This document shows, piece after piece, positions 12,801 to 24,512 of a stretch of DNA of 64,000 nucleotides. The notes beneath the pieces are model-generated. The model was given only the letters and a program-made list of their open reading frames with translations, made no database searches and was not told the origin of the DNA. Both the position numbers and the translations under genes were made by a program. The stretch's first letter is position 1. Each line of letters begins with the position of its first letter. The stretch comes from Leucogyrophana mollusca (lineage: Eukaryota; Basidiomycota; Agaricomycetes; Boletales), in the NCBI GenBank assembly GCA_021014945.1, contig MU266396.1:1-64000 (forward strand), given 5' to 3'.

Positions 12801-13773
12801 TCCCATCGAAGTTCTTATATGCGGTGGATCTACACCTGGTGCGGCAATCGCACTAGACAACTGTATCTCAATTGCTCCTGAAGTCGAAAACGCAACTTGG
12901 ACACTTGAACGTATGGTAAGTGAAAAGACAGAACCAGTGTAAAAGAACATCTTCTTAATTGCACGCCCTCACAGCCATCCAAAAGAGTCATGCCTTGCAT
13001 GGTCCCACTGCCCGACGGGACGTTCTTGATATTGAATGGTGCGCGGCAGTATTCCCACGAAGTACTGAAAGCCAACCCACTTCTATAGGTGCCTTCCAAG
13101 GGCAGGCAGGTTTCGGCCTAGCAAACGGTCCAAACTTGAATGCCATTCTCTATGACCCGTCTCTCCCCACTGGTCAACGGATCTCCATCTTGAACTCGAC
13201 CATAGTTGACAGGCTGTACCATTCGGAGGCAACGCTCCTCACCGACGGACGCGTCCTTGTTTCAGGCTCGGACCCTCAAACATATTATCCCAACGGTTCC
13301 TACGTATACCCAGAAGAAATGCGCATTGAGGTCTACATTCCACCTTATCTAAATCAGGGGTACAGGCAGCCGGAGTTCACTATCACAGAGACCGACTGGG
13401 ATCTCGGTGGGCAGTATGAGATTACGGTGAACCTTTTCCAGGGGACAACCTCCACTATGCGCGTGTCACTCGTAGCTGGTACGTCGTTGCACTCCTTCTC
13501 AGACACTTGCCAACCATCGTCGTAGCATGCTCCAGCACACACGGAAATATCATGAGTGGCGGCAGGGTCATCTTCCCTGAATTCTCGTGTATCGGCAATA
13601 CGTGCACCATCACTGCGCCACCAAATGCATACATCTCTCCCCCGGGCTGGAGTCAGCTCTTCATCTTGGATGGTCCAACTCCATCTCATTCAGCGTGGGT
13701 TAGAATCGGGGGGGATCCCGCTCAGCTAGGGAACTGGCCCGACTATCCTGACTTCACAACTCCAGGGGTGTGA
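9861..13773 (+). CDS. copper radical oxidase (glyoxal oxidase-like) with four WSC domains
   Basis: Sixteen exons join in phase to 1019 residues: 9861-9914, 9972-10066, 10134-10273, 10351-10543, 10593-10723, 10778-11155, 11219-11297, 11350-11475, 11538-11674, 11730-11911, 11969-12319, 12375-12594, 12644-12915, 12975-13038, 13089-13478, 13526-13773. A signal peptide ends near HIVHA. Four cysteine-rich WSC domains begin near residues 46, 158, 283 and 396, with a poly-Gly linker between the second and third. The rest is a kelch propeller plus DUF1929-type end. The expected metal-radical set is present: Cys568 (DVFCSGS), Tyr627 (RWYPT), Tyr851-His852 (RLYHSEA) and His943 (STHGN). Such enzymes oxidise aldehydes or alcohols and make H2O2; WSC domains probably bind cell-wall glycans. 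The layout matches the WSC-bearing CRO3-5 group of white-rot fungi. Confidence 0.93.
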
Positions 13774-14260
13774 GGGTTTGAGCTGATTCCTGAGAAGAAA
13801 GTGTTCAGTATTTATGGTTTCATACCTTTTCCTCTCTTTCGGGTTGCTGTCGGGAACATTGGATACCTGTTGTTTTATTGCTCATTTACATGATTTATTC
13901 GGACATTTCTGGGTGATGCGGCTTTTGGAACTCGAAAGGAGCGGCTAGTGTGAGCAACGCGTGATTCTGGGAAAGGCATAGCATGCGGGGGAATCGTGTT
14001 ACAAGAAAGTTTAGAGGCAAGGGTAACTTAAAATGCACAGTGATGGCTGTTAGGATGTGAGCTACATGATAATGGTTTTGTTTGTCCTTACACTCTGCAA
14101 GGATCCTCAGTGACTGGTACTTCGCATAGGAGGGTGGGGACTTGGCTGCTTCCTTTGCGAAACAAGGGGTTCCCTCTCATCCGAGGCGCTCTCTATATCT
14201 TCAATCCTCGCGTTTCTCCCGCAAGAGCAAAGGTTCTGCGTGCACTGATGTCCTGCCAGA
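13774..14260. other. intergenic, 3' flank of the oxidase
   Basis: No gene seen. Contains the oxidase 3' end and the presumed promoter of the small membrane-protein gene. Confidence 0.4.
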
Positions 14261-14530
14261 ATGAACGAACGTAAGTGTCGAATTAACCAGGATAGCTGCG
14301 ATTAAGTTGACTTACGGATAGAAGCAAAGTCTAAACATGCGCCTGAGACGACATCGCAGCACGCAACGAGGGTTAAGGCACAACAGGTGCCAAGTATGTC
14401 ATCGGACATAGCGAATGTATCAGCTTCTTTGGTTGGATCAGCACAGCAACAAGCATTCCCGGTGTATGTTTGGCCGTATTTACTCTTAGGGCTCTTGGTA
14501 CACATAACCAAACACCGGCAAGCCAAGTGA
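14261..14530 (+). CDS. small single-pass membrane protein, 72 residues
   Basis: A 10-nt first exon (ATG AAC GAA C) is followed by a consensus GTAAGT donor, a 51-nt intron (14271-14321) and a 209-nt second exon; the junction is in phase and ends at TGA 14528. The protein has a polar N-terminal 45 residues and one C-terminal hydrophobic segment, FPVYVWPYLLLGLLVHI, then the basic tail TKHRQAK. This is a tail-anchor layout. I do not recognise the family. The stop lies only 71 bp before the SAC3 start on the same strand. It rests on splice signals and composition alone, and could instead be part of the SAC3 leader. Confidence 0.5.
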
Positions 14531-14601
14531 GAACAAGATTTGGTCTTTCGCAACCTCGGCGCTCACAAGTTTTCAGCGGCTTGCTGTCGCGGTAGGCATC
14601 A

Positions 14602-17600
14602 ATGGAGCCGGCAACTCACTTTCGGACTCATAGAGGACGTGGCAACGGAGCACACGACGGTATTAGCGGGCCTGGAAGGAGAACGCATCACAAGAACAGA
14701 CAATGGGTTGCTGAAGGTAGCAATAACAGAAGTGCCACGAACACGCCTCAGCCTGTCTCGGACGGCGGCGAAAAACGGGAACGCGGCGGTCCACGAGGTA
14801 GCAGAGGTCGAGGTCGCCCCCCTCGAGGGAAGTTCGGCAATGCGTCTACGTCATTTCGTCGGAACGGGGATCTAGGCGATGGCAGCGCTGCTGCTAGCGA
14901 AGGAGAGCACAGCGAAATGGATGATGATACTGAAGTCAACGGTGTGGAGGAACCTGACTTGGAAACCCCAGAGGATCGGGAGAAGTTTTGGCTGGAGGTA
15001 TGTAAAACGCGCACATGCATATATTGACATGACAACACAGCTGTTTAGATGGTGAAAGCGAGAGAGGTAGAACGTAAGAGAGCAATAGCGGAGGGCAAGA
15101 TGGACGATCCCCTCATTCCTAAAAGGCTTGAGGATGCCATCACGATGGTAGGGACATGCATGGACATGTGTCCTCGTTTCGAGCGTTACCGCCGCGAACG
15201 GGAGAATAACCTCTTCGAATGGGAAACTGTAGGACCTTCTTTGATCGACCTCGACTATTGTGTAATCTGCGCTGATTTATCTTGTGTAGGTACCTGGAAC
15301 GAAACGTGTTGACCACAAGCGAGCTGTGAAGATGTACGAACGTGCTGCGGGCGACAAGACGCTTCCATCCGACCTCCGCCCGCCAGAAGTCCTTCAGGTA
15401 TGTCAAATGTGTCAAATAAGTAATACCATGCCGCCCCCCTCAAATAGTTCCACTAGTCGACTCTCGATTACCTGTTTCATGATCTTATGCCGCGTGGAGG
15501 TTTCTCCCCAACATTCAATTTCATTCGAGATCGATCGCGTGCCGTTAGGAATGATTTCACTATGCAGCATGAGATGGGGCCGCTTGCCATAGAGTGTCAC
15601 GATCGCTGCGCACGTTTCCATATCCTCGGACTTCATCTGGAGCGTGATCGTCCGGGCTTCTCCATTGCAATGGAAGAGCAACAACTCATGAATAGTAGGT
15701 TTTCAGCTTTACTGGCACGCAGTGGGTGGTCTTCATGGGTTTGTAGCGTTGCAGAGCTTGAAGGAATTTTACGAGGATCAACGTGGTAGATATCAGTCAC
15801 CTACCGAGCTGGAGATGCGTGTCTATCATCGACTTATCCACATCCGGGATCAGAAGGAGCGCCATGAAGACATACCCTCGTCTATCTCTACCCATCCCGT
15901 ATTCGAACTTACTACGCGGTTTCGAGCGCGTGTCCAGGCAAAGAGCGCGCCGATATCAAAGAACTCTCCCCTCGTCGTAGATGGGCAAGGGATGGAAATA
16001 TTTGCCGAGCTTGCAGGAGTCCTTCGAGAGGAGGGCAATGTTGTGATGATCTACCTCGTCGCATGCATTCTCGAGAGACTCTTTGGCACGGAGACCATTG
16101 AGGATATTGAGAGCATCCGAGGACAAATTTCTCTTTCAGACATCATTGACGGGTATTCCGGTGATGCCCATTCAGAACAGATGCATTCGCCGGATGTTGA
16201 ACCTGAAGACCTTGGCGTGGCTGACGAACTGGAGGAAGGCAAGGGTATGCCATCTGCACTCGGGTCTCAGCCGGCTCGAGGCCCACAGCGAAGTGCAACA
16301 CTGTGGCTTAACGAAACCTATGGTGCAAAGCCGACGCAATCAACCATCTTTAACACTCCCTCACAGCCATCTCCCTTCAGCGAGCCTCCTCCGGCGGCTC
16401 CACAGTCCGCATTCTCGACTTTGACCGCCGTGCCCAATGCGTTTGGAACGACATCGGTGTTCGGACCATCCGCCTTCAAACCGCAGATTCCATCGCCTGC
16501 TCCGATCACAAACAGTGGTCCCGATTCAGCCTCTGGATCTTCCAACGGGGTAATATCTAGTTTTGGATCCTCTCAAACAAGTACGTTGTCAGGCGCTGCA
16601 TCCTTGAGTAGTACGTTAAAGGCTCCGGGCAGCCATCCCTAACATTTTTGGCGGAGTGTCTGCTCCGACAGCGTCCATTGCAGCTAGCCCTTTCGCTGGT
16701 GCGGGCTTAGCTGCTTTCTCCCCGCCACCTGCATCTACCAGGAGCTTTACACCAACAACCGCTCCCCTCCCTTCAGCCAGCCGATCACCCCCAGGCGTTT
16801 CTGCAACGAATGGCGTTGAATCACCCTCTGGCACAGACTTTGTCTCTCAAACACACTCTTTGAATCCCCGCGCACCAAGCTTTACTCCTCTGACAACTCC
16901 TGCTTCACCCGAAGTTACTGGCGGGCCCACACGGCTCATCCAACCACAATCCTCCCCGTTTGCCAACGGTCATACATCCGAATCTTCGTCGAAGCGCCCC
17001 AGATTGTTGCCTGACGTATTGGGACAATTACCCTCGACACCGGTATTTCCCTCACCGGTGAAACCCACCCAGCCACCCACCGCACGCGCCGAAGACACCC
17101 CATCACAGGCAGCGACGTTGCCGTCTGTCCCAATGAGCAATACTTCCTTTCCTCCTTCCACGGGTTTTGATAGCCCGTCGAACGCTATGTCGCCCACGCA
17201 ACCTCCGCCACTCAGTAGACATCAGCCTATATCTCTACCATCCACACCAACGGCCACAATCTTTATACCCTCAGCCGATAACACCAACCCTAAACCCCTG
17301 AAATCCATATTCGGTACATTAGGGAGCCTCCAGACCTCTTCATTGTCAGCCCAACCGACTGAGATCCTCAGCCCTTTAGTGCTCTCATCCCCCGGGCCAT
17401 CAAGATCAATGAGCTCTATATCCTTCCTCCGGAACGAGTCGTCTCAGTCGCCATTACGCTCGGTGACCGCCGCGGATGTGCCTTCTGACAAGTTGCATAG
17501 TCCACTCAATGTCAGCTCAGACATAATAGGAAAAGATGAACTCCAGCGCAAGGCTCTAGCCTTCTCTCGTAAAGGGGTATTGGTGAAAGATATCTTCGAC

Positions 17601-19658
17601 AGGTGGCGAGAACGCACTGCTGCCCGGATCAAATGGATCGAGGCTTGTCGGCGAAGCGATTCCTACAGCCAGAAGGTGCAGACCCAGCGTCGCCTGCCAA
17701 GCAACACTGGGAATATCACGCCCGAGAGGAAACGGAAGACAGGCCCTGTTGATACTCGCACGCCCGTCAGGAAGCGCTTGAAAAATCGACTTTCAACTGA
17801 ATACAAGCCCCCGCGGAACGATGAGGAGTTAGCTAAACGTTTTGAACAGGTGCGTTTTCCACAAATGAAGATCACTACGACAGCTCACCATTCCCTCAGA
17901 ACCACGAAGAGCATGAACGCCGCTGGGCGCGTGGCTCTTTCCTCCGTGCGCTCAAGGATCATCTGGCGACTCTAGGCGGACATTCTCGACCATCCAATTG
18001 GAGCGCATGGCTTTCACTCAACCAGGAAAATGATGGGACGGCGATTTGGCTGGAGCAGAAATGGGACATCCCGAATTCAGGGAAATGGCGGAACGACAAC
18101 ATATTCGAGATACCAATACTTGAAATCCATGAGAACAGTGGCGTATTCCCGGGTATAATCATCTTTGAACGCACTCCACTGAGCGGGGTGGACGATCAAC
18201 TCGAGAGGTTGGTACTTGTCTTACGCTGCATCCCCACATGTTCATGGGAAGAACTACCAGAAAATACCGGATTTTAGACGACTGCGCTCGGTTGCGGGAA
18301 ATCATCGACGCACTTCCCCGGTCGCGTCATTATCTTCCGTCACTTCTAACAGTTTCATGGATCAAAGGAGGGTCGGACACTACAGCGGATTTTAGCGACA
18401 TGGTATGCAGCCTCGACCCGTCTTATGCCCAAAATACTCAACATTTACAGGTTGATACATTCCTCCAAGACGGGACACTAAACGCTCATCAAGAATTTCT
18501 GTTAACATCGACTACCACTGATCTGGACATCAAAGTCAGTGAGATACTGCAGCATTTGTCGCTGGATGTCGAAGGGACACTCGTACAACAAATGACATTC
18601 GGAGGTTTGGTTCTTTTTTGTCACTGGGGAGGTGACTTGCTTACGCACTGGCAGCTTTATTCAAAACGATAGAACCCCAACTGAACTTTGCGGTCCGGTG
18701 GCTGGACTCATGCGTGATCAATGGGGAATGTGAGTTCTTTTTTCCCTTCGTACTATCGCGTTGCTCACCAGCCCATTTAGTCGACTGGTACTGTCACGCA
18801 AAACTGTTAGAACTGACAGTCGCCTTTTTGAATGGCGGCATCCACACACTATTTAATCTATTGGACGACCCCCAGCCCTCCGACTGTCTTCCTCCCCTGG
18901 ATCTGCAAAGTGCCACGGACTCCAAGTAAGCGATACCCTATTTGCAACTTATGGATATGCCTTATATGTATCCGCAGGGTGACATTTCAGCTGGTGCTGG
19001 ACTGGTTACAGCATCCTTCTATTTGCAAGGCTACTCGTGGTTTGGTGAACGATGTACAGTCGCATCAAATTCTCGGACGAGGTAGGTCTCTCGGCATGCC
19101 AACAACCCAGCTTTTTAATGCTGTATGCTAGAATTTCCGTCAAGAAGCTTCATACCTCATCTTTATAATGTCGTTGAAGACCTTGCTGGGTTATCGATGA
19201 AGAGGGATGGCGCAGCCCTTTTTTGCATTCAAAAAAGCCGTTTCCAAGAGTTCTCGGTTCAAGTCGCGGAGATGAGCTCAGCCGTCCAAGACGAGCTAAA
19301 AGCCCTTCATGCTAGTCGCGTGCGGCGCTCTCCCAAACGACGCTCATCGTTTGGGACTAGTGTTTCCAGCAGGTAAGTCTCTTCTCTCTTTGTAGATGCT
19401 GTACACTGATCCCTCCGCAGGTCTTCTACTCCTGCCAAACGGAGAAGGTTATCTGTTTCCAATGGTTCTCCCCCTAGCCGTGAGGGCAGCCCCGCTCCGA
19501 GCACTGCGGTTCCAAACCACCCGTCCCCATCCCTCAGCGCAACTACCTCTCTGCCCTCTGAAGATAAATTTACTCTTGTCACTCCTGCCATGTTGCGTGC
19601 TCTCACCAAGGATGTCAAGGCAAAGTATGGTAGCCCCTTGGCCGCAGGATCGAGTTGA
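14602..19658 (+). CDS. SAC3: SAC3/GANP-family nuclear mRNA export factor
   Basis: Fourteen exons join in phase to about 1456 residues: 14602-14997, 15049-15228, 15290-15397, 15457-15694, 15747-16610, 16672-17849, 17900-18207, 18261-18402, 18451-18604, 18655-18729, 18781-18925, 18978-19081, 19132-19372, 19421-19658. An Arg/Gly-rich N terminus precedes the Sac3/GANP core (GTCMDMCPRFERYRRER, then DHKRAVKMYERAA, LDYLFHDLM, SRAVRNDFTMQ). A long Ser/Pro/Thr-rich stretch with scattered FG dipeptides follows. A basic helical region (KDIFDRWRERTAARIKWIEA) fits the Sus1/Cdc31-binding CID of TREX-2. Sac3 is the TREX-2 scaffold that links transcription to the nuclear pore. Two in-frame GTACGTT donors, at 16581 and 16611, would change the product by ten residues. 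Exon 8-13 boundaries are inferred from phase and frame. Confidence 0.9.
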
Positions 19659-20018
19659 TCCTCCGTTTTTTTGCGAGTTTGTATATATCGCTATATCCGA
19701 GCACCATGTATTTTACGAATATAAATATCTCATCCGATCTTGGATCTGACAATTCATGCCACTAACATGATGGTGTGCTGTTTCAGCCGCCCCGCAATGG
19801 ATGTCACCAAGTGAAGACTTAGCTTCCATCTGCTGTATGCTCCTGCCTTCGAGTTGGACGCCCACGATTCTTCTTATAAACGTAGTTTCCATTCCAGTCT
19901 TCGGAGTCTCTTCGGAGTGCAATCGGCTGTTCATTCTACACTCTCGACTCGTCGAGCACACTTACATTGTTTCCAAGTTCAGCGCTTCTCGAGTACCGCC
20001 AATACTTCACCGGCTTTC

Positions 20019-21667
20019 ATGGTAGAAACGCGCCTCTTCGACCAAGACCCTCTCGCGGGTCCCGGTGGGCCACTCGCCGTGGGACATCAAATCGACACGG
20101 TGCCGCGCCCCCGAGTGGATGTTGGTGATCGTAATGGCGGCAGTTTCAATATCGATATCGCATACGGCAGCTTGCAGACTGGGACATACGCAATCATCAA
20201 CGCAGCTTCGGATCGCGTAGTGATGCTTTCGTCCGAAGAAAGGGGAGGGATCTTGGTTGGGGGGCGCATCACTCAGCAACGTACAGATAATCACATCAAG
20301 GTGTGTCATGATGATGCAGTGCTCAGCAAGGAGACTGATGTCTTCAAACCAAGTGGAAAGTGACTAAATTCCCGAACGAGACTTTCACTATAATTCAGGA
20401 AACTTACAACCTATCAGCTAGTCCCTCGACTCCTATAAATACTCTTTCTGAGAAGGATCAAGATTCACCAGTGGTGGCGCAAGCTAGCCCCGTACGATGG
20501 TACATCCGTGAAGGTCGTCGTCCTGGCTACTACATGTACGCTTACCAGCGTGTAATGACGTCCGTGGAAAGTTTGATCTGCAATACAACAGCCTTTACGC
20601 GTCCGCTGAGAGTGCTCTATATTGGTATCTGAAGGATGGACAACCTAATACCGCGGTAAATGAACCCTCTCTCTTCATGTTTTCATGTTTTCCTACACAG
20701 CTGATGCGTAATACAGGTTACACTTTCGTTGATGACGAACGATACACCAACTCTGCCGAGTCAATTTCAGTGGAATTTTTGTCCGCTAGGAGGTGATGCA
20801 GTTCCCATCTTCGACTTTAAGCTTCGCCTTAATTGCAGGTATTCGACGACGGTTCTCACTTGTGTTCTTGTATCTCATATTTCCTTCTCAGTCCCGGAGG
20901 AGACCCTCGATCGTCGAGTTTCGTTGAGTACCCATTGAGTATCGATTTTCGCCAAGATTTTACTCTCCTTGCTTGGGCATTCTGCGAAGATCGCTCTCAA
21001 TGGCGCTCTATCCTGTCTTTTGAGTCACCCCAAGTATCCACGTCTCTTCTATCACTCGCACTCCCACCGCGTTCCGAGCCAAACGTGATCCATTTAGCGT
21101 ACATGACTAGCATGCAAGCCAGTCATCTTAAGGGACTGCAAGGCGCCTTGGAGGTCCCTTTCCCGAATCTGTGGTTCCACGTAGCTGTCGTTTTCAAGAC
21201 AGGAACCTTTGGATCCGATACTTTCACGATCTACGTCAACGGTGTGGAAGATGCGACCTTAATTGTCGATCAGGGAATATTCCGCGCGAAAGACGTGAGT
21301 ACCGGCAATGATTTCGATATTTCAGTTGACAGGGTGGTATAGATCAACATTGTCCTGGGGTCAAGGAAATTTATGAATGGCCCGGCATCTCAGTGGAGTG
21401 GTAGTATTGAAAATGTTCGGGTTCACCAAGCTGCTATAACGGAGGTGAGCTCATCTTCCATAGTGGCCATATATCGCTCACAGTACTCTGCATGATTAGG
21501 AGCAAATTAATGCACATTTGGCGGAGGGGAGTTTACCTAGGATTCGTGCCCTACGGACATCCACTTGTCAGTGGCCTGCCATAGATCCAGTGACATCACC
21601 CTTAGGAGATGCGAGGTTAAGCGACCACGATGGGGATGCAGAGCAACCAGTCAGCCCTCCCTTTTGA
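20019..21667 (+). CDS. two-domain protein: beta-trefoil module fused to LamG/ConA-like domain (copy 1)
   Basis: Seven exons (20019-20300, 20354-20535, 20592-20655, 20717-20838, 20892-21294, 21343-21444, 21500-21667) give 440 residues. Residues about 45-215 align with the single-domain beta-trefoil family: YGSLQTGTYAIINA, DNHIKWKVTKF, PVRWYIREG, ALYWYLKDG, FQWNF. Its first three introns sit exactly where the small genes have theirs (phases 0, 2, 0). From about residue 225 a jelly-roll follows: DFTLLAWAFCEDRSQWRSI, NLWFHVAVVFK, FTIYVNGVED, WSGSIENVRVH, as in LamG/concanavalin A-like folds. No signal peptide is seen at the chosen ATG; the 5' end is uncertain because upstream sequence is open but lacks an in-frame ATG. 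The function is unknown; carbohydrate binding is the natural guess for both folds. Confidence 0.8.
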
Positions 21668-22150
21668 TGCGGATCAATTCCAGTGTTTAATGACGGCGTA
21701 TGTTAGTGGATGAGCTGACGCTGAAGCTCCAGATAGAGAGTCGTCATCAGTCGGGGAAAATGTTGGAGACTGTAGACAAATTCGGGATCGCCGTCGGGTA
21801 TGGGGACTCGACCGTGCTTGCAGATAGGTCGAGCTCTTAGCTTTCATATCATGGTCCCGGGGGTGGGAACTGACGGAAGCATAGTTCGCGTAGATATGAC
21901 CCAAGATATTGTATTTGTCGCTGGTAAGCCTGCTGACAGCAAACTATGGTGTGAGTTTTAAGTTGGTTTTGAGAAACAGTCTTTGACATCTACACCGACT
22001 TCGGCTTACGCTAACGCTGTCACCTTCGCCGTCGGTGCTCTGCGACAGAAGCGCCGTCAGCGTTGTTAGCCAACGTAGCACAGCCGGTGGTGGCCATGTG
22101 GACGATGGTGTAGGTAGATGCCGCTTTGGATGGTGTCTTGAACGTCTATA
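21666..22150 (-). pseudogene. decayed beta-trefoil gene copy
   Basis: Read on the minus strand, pieces of all four exons of the family can be followed. About 22145-22010 matches the TIQTGTYTISNIATTGFATLA part with frame changes. About 21930-21800 matches the YANYASVSS and KARSS part. About 21760-21695 matches the SPDDDDSLYWGF part, out of frame. A short scrap of exon 4 (21688-21666) is fused directly to it, so the last intron is largely deleted. Several frameshifts make it non-functional. Its 3' end abuts the stop codon of the convergent LamG gene. Confidence 0.8.
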
Positions 22151-22516
22151 CCGTACATCGTCGCTTGTGTTCGGTTTGAGAGCTGATGGGTTTGCTGGAG
22201 AATGAAGCCTTGTCATTGGTGCTTTTATATCTCTGAGCGGGGTGCCGTCGACGCTTCGCGTCACTGCGAATAAGCTAGACGACACTGGATAGGTTGTCAA
22301 ACTGGGCTTACCACAACGAGCCACCGCTTTTACGAGCAATCCAAAACTGATCCATTCATTGCTTGTGGATCTCCCCTGCCGCAAAAGGAGAATACAAATA
22401 CACCACGCGCGCTGAACCCCATGGCCAAGGGATAGATGTGTTCTGATTCTGGCACGCTCAAAGCATGCATTGGAAGGCCGTTTCTGTCTCTTCGCCAAAC
22501 CTTCCCGAAACAATAT

Positions 22517-22625
22517 ATAGCAACTTGCCAGTGAATGGACCATTCTCGAAGACTCTGACAGAAATTTACCATGTGTACGTACCCACCAAGATAGTCAAGA
22601 GTTAGCGGAGGAGGCGGTAGCGCTC
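22517..22625 (-). repeat. about 105-bp dispersed repeat, copy 1
   Basis: Strongly similar to 25755-25865 in the same orientation (shared AGATAGTCAAGAGTTAG, GGAGGTAGCGCTCG-like and CCAGTGAATG stretches). Read on the minus strand it contains GTACGTAC and a TTGTAG-like end in one copy, so it could be an exon/intron edge or a promoter piece carried along in local duplications. Flanking sequences differ. Confidence 0.6.
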
Positions 22626-22639
22626 GCGGTTTCAAGTAT

Positions 22640-24512
22640 GCCGGAAGAAGAGCACCCTAAGATATGAAGGTTTCGGGTAAGCGTTGAAGCGTGCAGTTTC
22701 GAAAAACAGGGGAGCATGAGCATGAGCATGAGGATAAAAGGGTAACGGAACACAAAGTAATGGGGCCCCTGACGCCTGCGCCAACCTTCACCGCTATTCA
22801 TATTTAGACTCGACCTGTGTTATACAACGGGTGACACCGGGCGCTGTGAATGTTGTGCACATCCAGTGATCGTCCAATGACCATTTGATGGCAGAACCAG
22901 GTTCGTTCTCTGTAGAGTCGATGCGAGGTAAAAGGCACGCCACGACTAAATTCCGCAAAGCGCGCTCCGTGCTATTCGTACCGTTGCGCAGACAAAAAGA
23001 TCTGTATCACAGGCTCAAAAAGAGCTATAACATGAAATGTGAAAAAACATACAAGTCGTTTAGCGCCTCCAGCTGACTCACCGGATAAATATGTTGCTTA
23101 CACCGTGCCCATGTATATCAAAAACAACCCCGGAGTAATTTGAAAGCGCCTCGGGCTCCTAGTATCTGGGCAGTTCGTTTCATAGTTCAAAGTGTTCAGT
23201 ATGATCGATCCTTGAGCACATTGTCAGTGGTGGTGGTGGCGCACTTTATACGGTTGTCTCCCCGAACTCCGACCACCGGCAAGCTGTAACAGCTTGTTTG
23301 ACTCGTCAGCCCTCCATGACCCAACACTGCACCTTGACCGCAATGGAGCTATGGACTCCTGTTGACTCTGGGCAAACACAAGCTTCTCGGTGATTGACTC
23401 CGATCGGATGCCCGCATTCGTCCATGATGCACACTGGGACCCTGGCCATTGACGATTTAGCTGTGCTATGGCAGCTCGGCACCTCCCACTGGTGGTGGAT
23501 CGCTTGCCTATGATCGCAACTCAGAGATCAGCTGAGATCAGTCGGAAATTGTGGCAGATGCTTGATTCGATGCTTTTGCCATAGAAGTAAGTTTCTTGGT
23601 CGCAACGAGCACGGAAAAACCCAAATTCGTCTCATTGGCGCGTGCCTAGTCACTTTCGTCGAGCTCATGGGAGATGCTGGAGCCAATCCGCAACCGGAGA
23701 TGCAAGTGGTTCTGCAAAACTCTACTGCGCTCCGGGCTGTTCCGGGTACAGTGTAAGCGCTGCGTCAAGGACTGAATCTCCAAGATGGGCGAGTGGCGTC
23801 CTAAGGTGACTGGGCCATATCGTAGTCCTTGGACTGTGGTTAGTGTTTACAGTTAAATTATGACTCCCGGACAACCTTGACCTTGTCTAGCTTCACTCCT
23901 GACCTTGATTTCACTGGTGGGCAGTCGGTAATCACGCCGGCCGTGAAGATTGAAATGTTTGTTTGTTTGTTTTAGCCATGCTCTGCCGTCCAAATCTTCC
24001 GGTATGAATCCCTTTTCGTCGTCCAGTGTCCAAAGAGAGCAACAATCTGAAATGGCGGTGAATATGACTGTCCATCCCTGTTTCCTTCGAGTCTTCGTCC
24101 TATAGCTATTGCGGTAAATGCAGATATCGAAAGATTCAAATTCCTAGTATTTTGGAACTGGCATTTGTCAGATGGAAATCTCCTGCACTCCGATGAGCGC
24201 CTGATGAAGGAAGATTATTGATGATACGACTCGTTCTAGGTGAGCGCTCGCCACAGGCGGCTGTTCAAGCTCTAATATCCTCCATTAAGCAGGCACAAAT
24301 GACCCTGGATGATATCTTTGATCTAGCATAGCACACAGAGCTGCGAACTGGTTTACAGAGTCCTGTCTTCCAATCTGGTACGGACGGAATGGGGTTCTCC
24401 ACATCAACTCCCTTTGTCAGCCAGGCCATCCTGCCTTTTCATTGTGTTCTCCACCAGTGTTTTTAGTTAAATAGGCCGCTCTATTCACGGTTCTTACCGG
24501 AAAACCAACATT
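22640..24512. other. intergenic, no supported gene
   Basis: About 1.9 kb without a recognisable gene. Only short open frames (for example 22885-23076 and 23562-23756) with no features. Confidence 0.4.

Noticed and set aside
19854..20018. Longer N terminus of LamG copy 1
   Set aside because: The frame is open but starts at a TTG codon and has no ATG before 20019; no supporting splice acceptor was found.
20536..20591. Reading the LamG gene without an intron here, since the DNA can be translated as NDVRGKFDLQYNSLYA
   Set aside because: That reading needs a frameshift on the upstream side in both LamG genes. A normal 54-56 nt intron in each restores phase and matches the intron position of the small trefoil genes.
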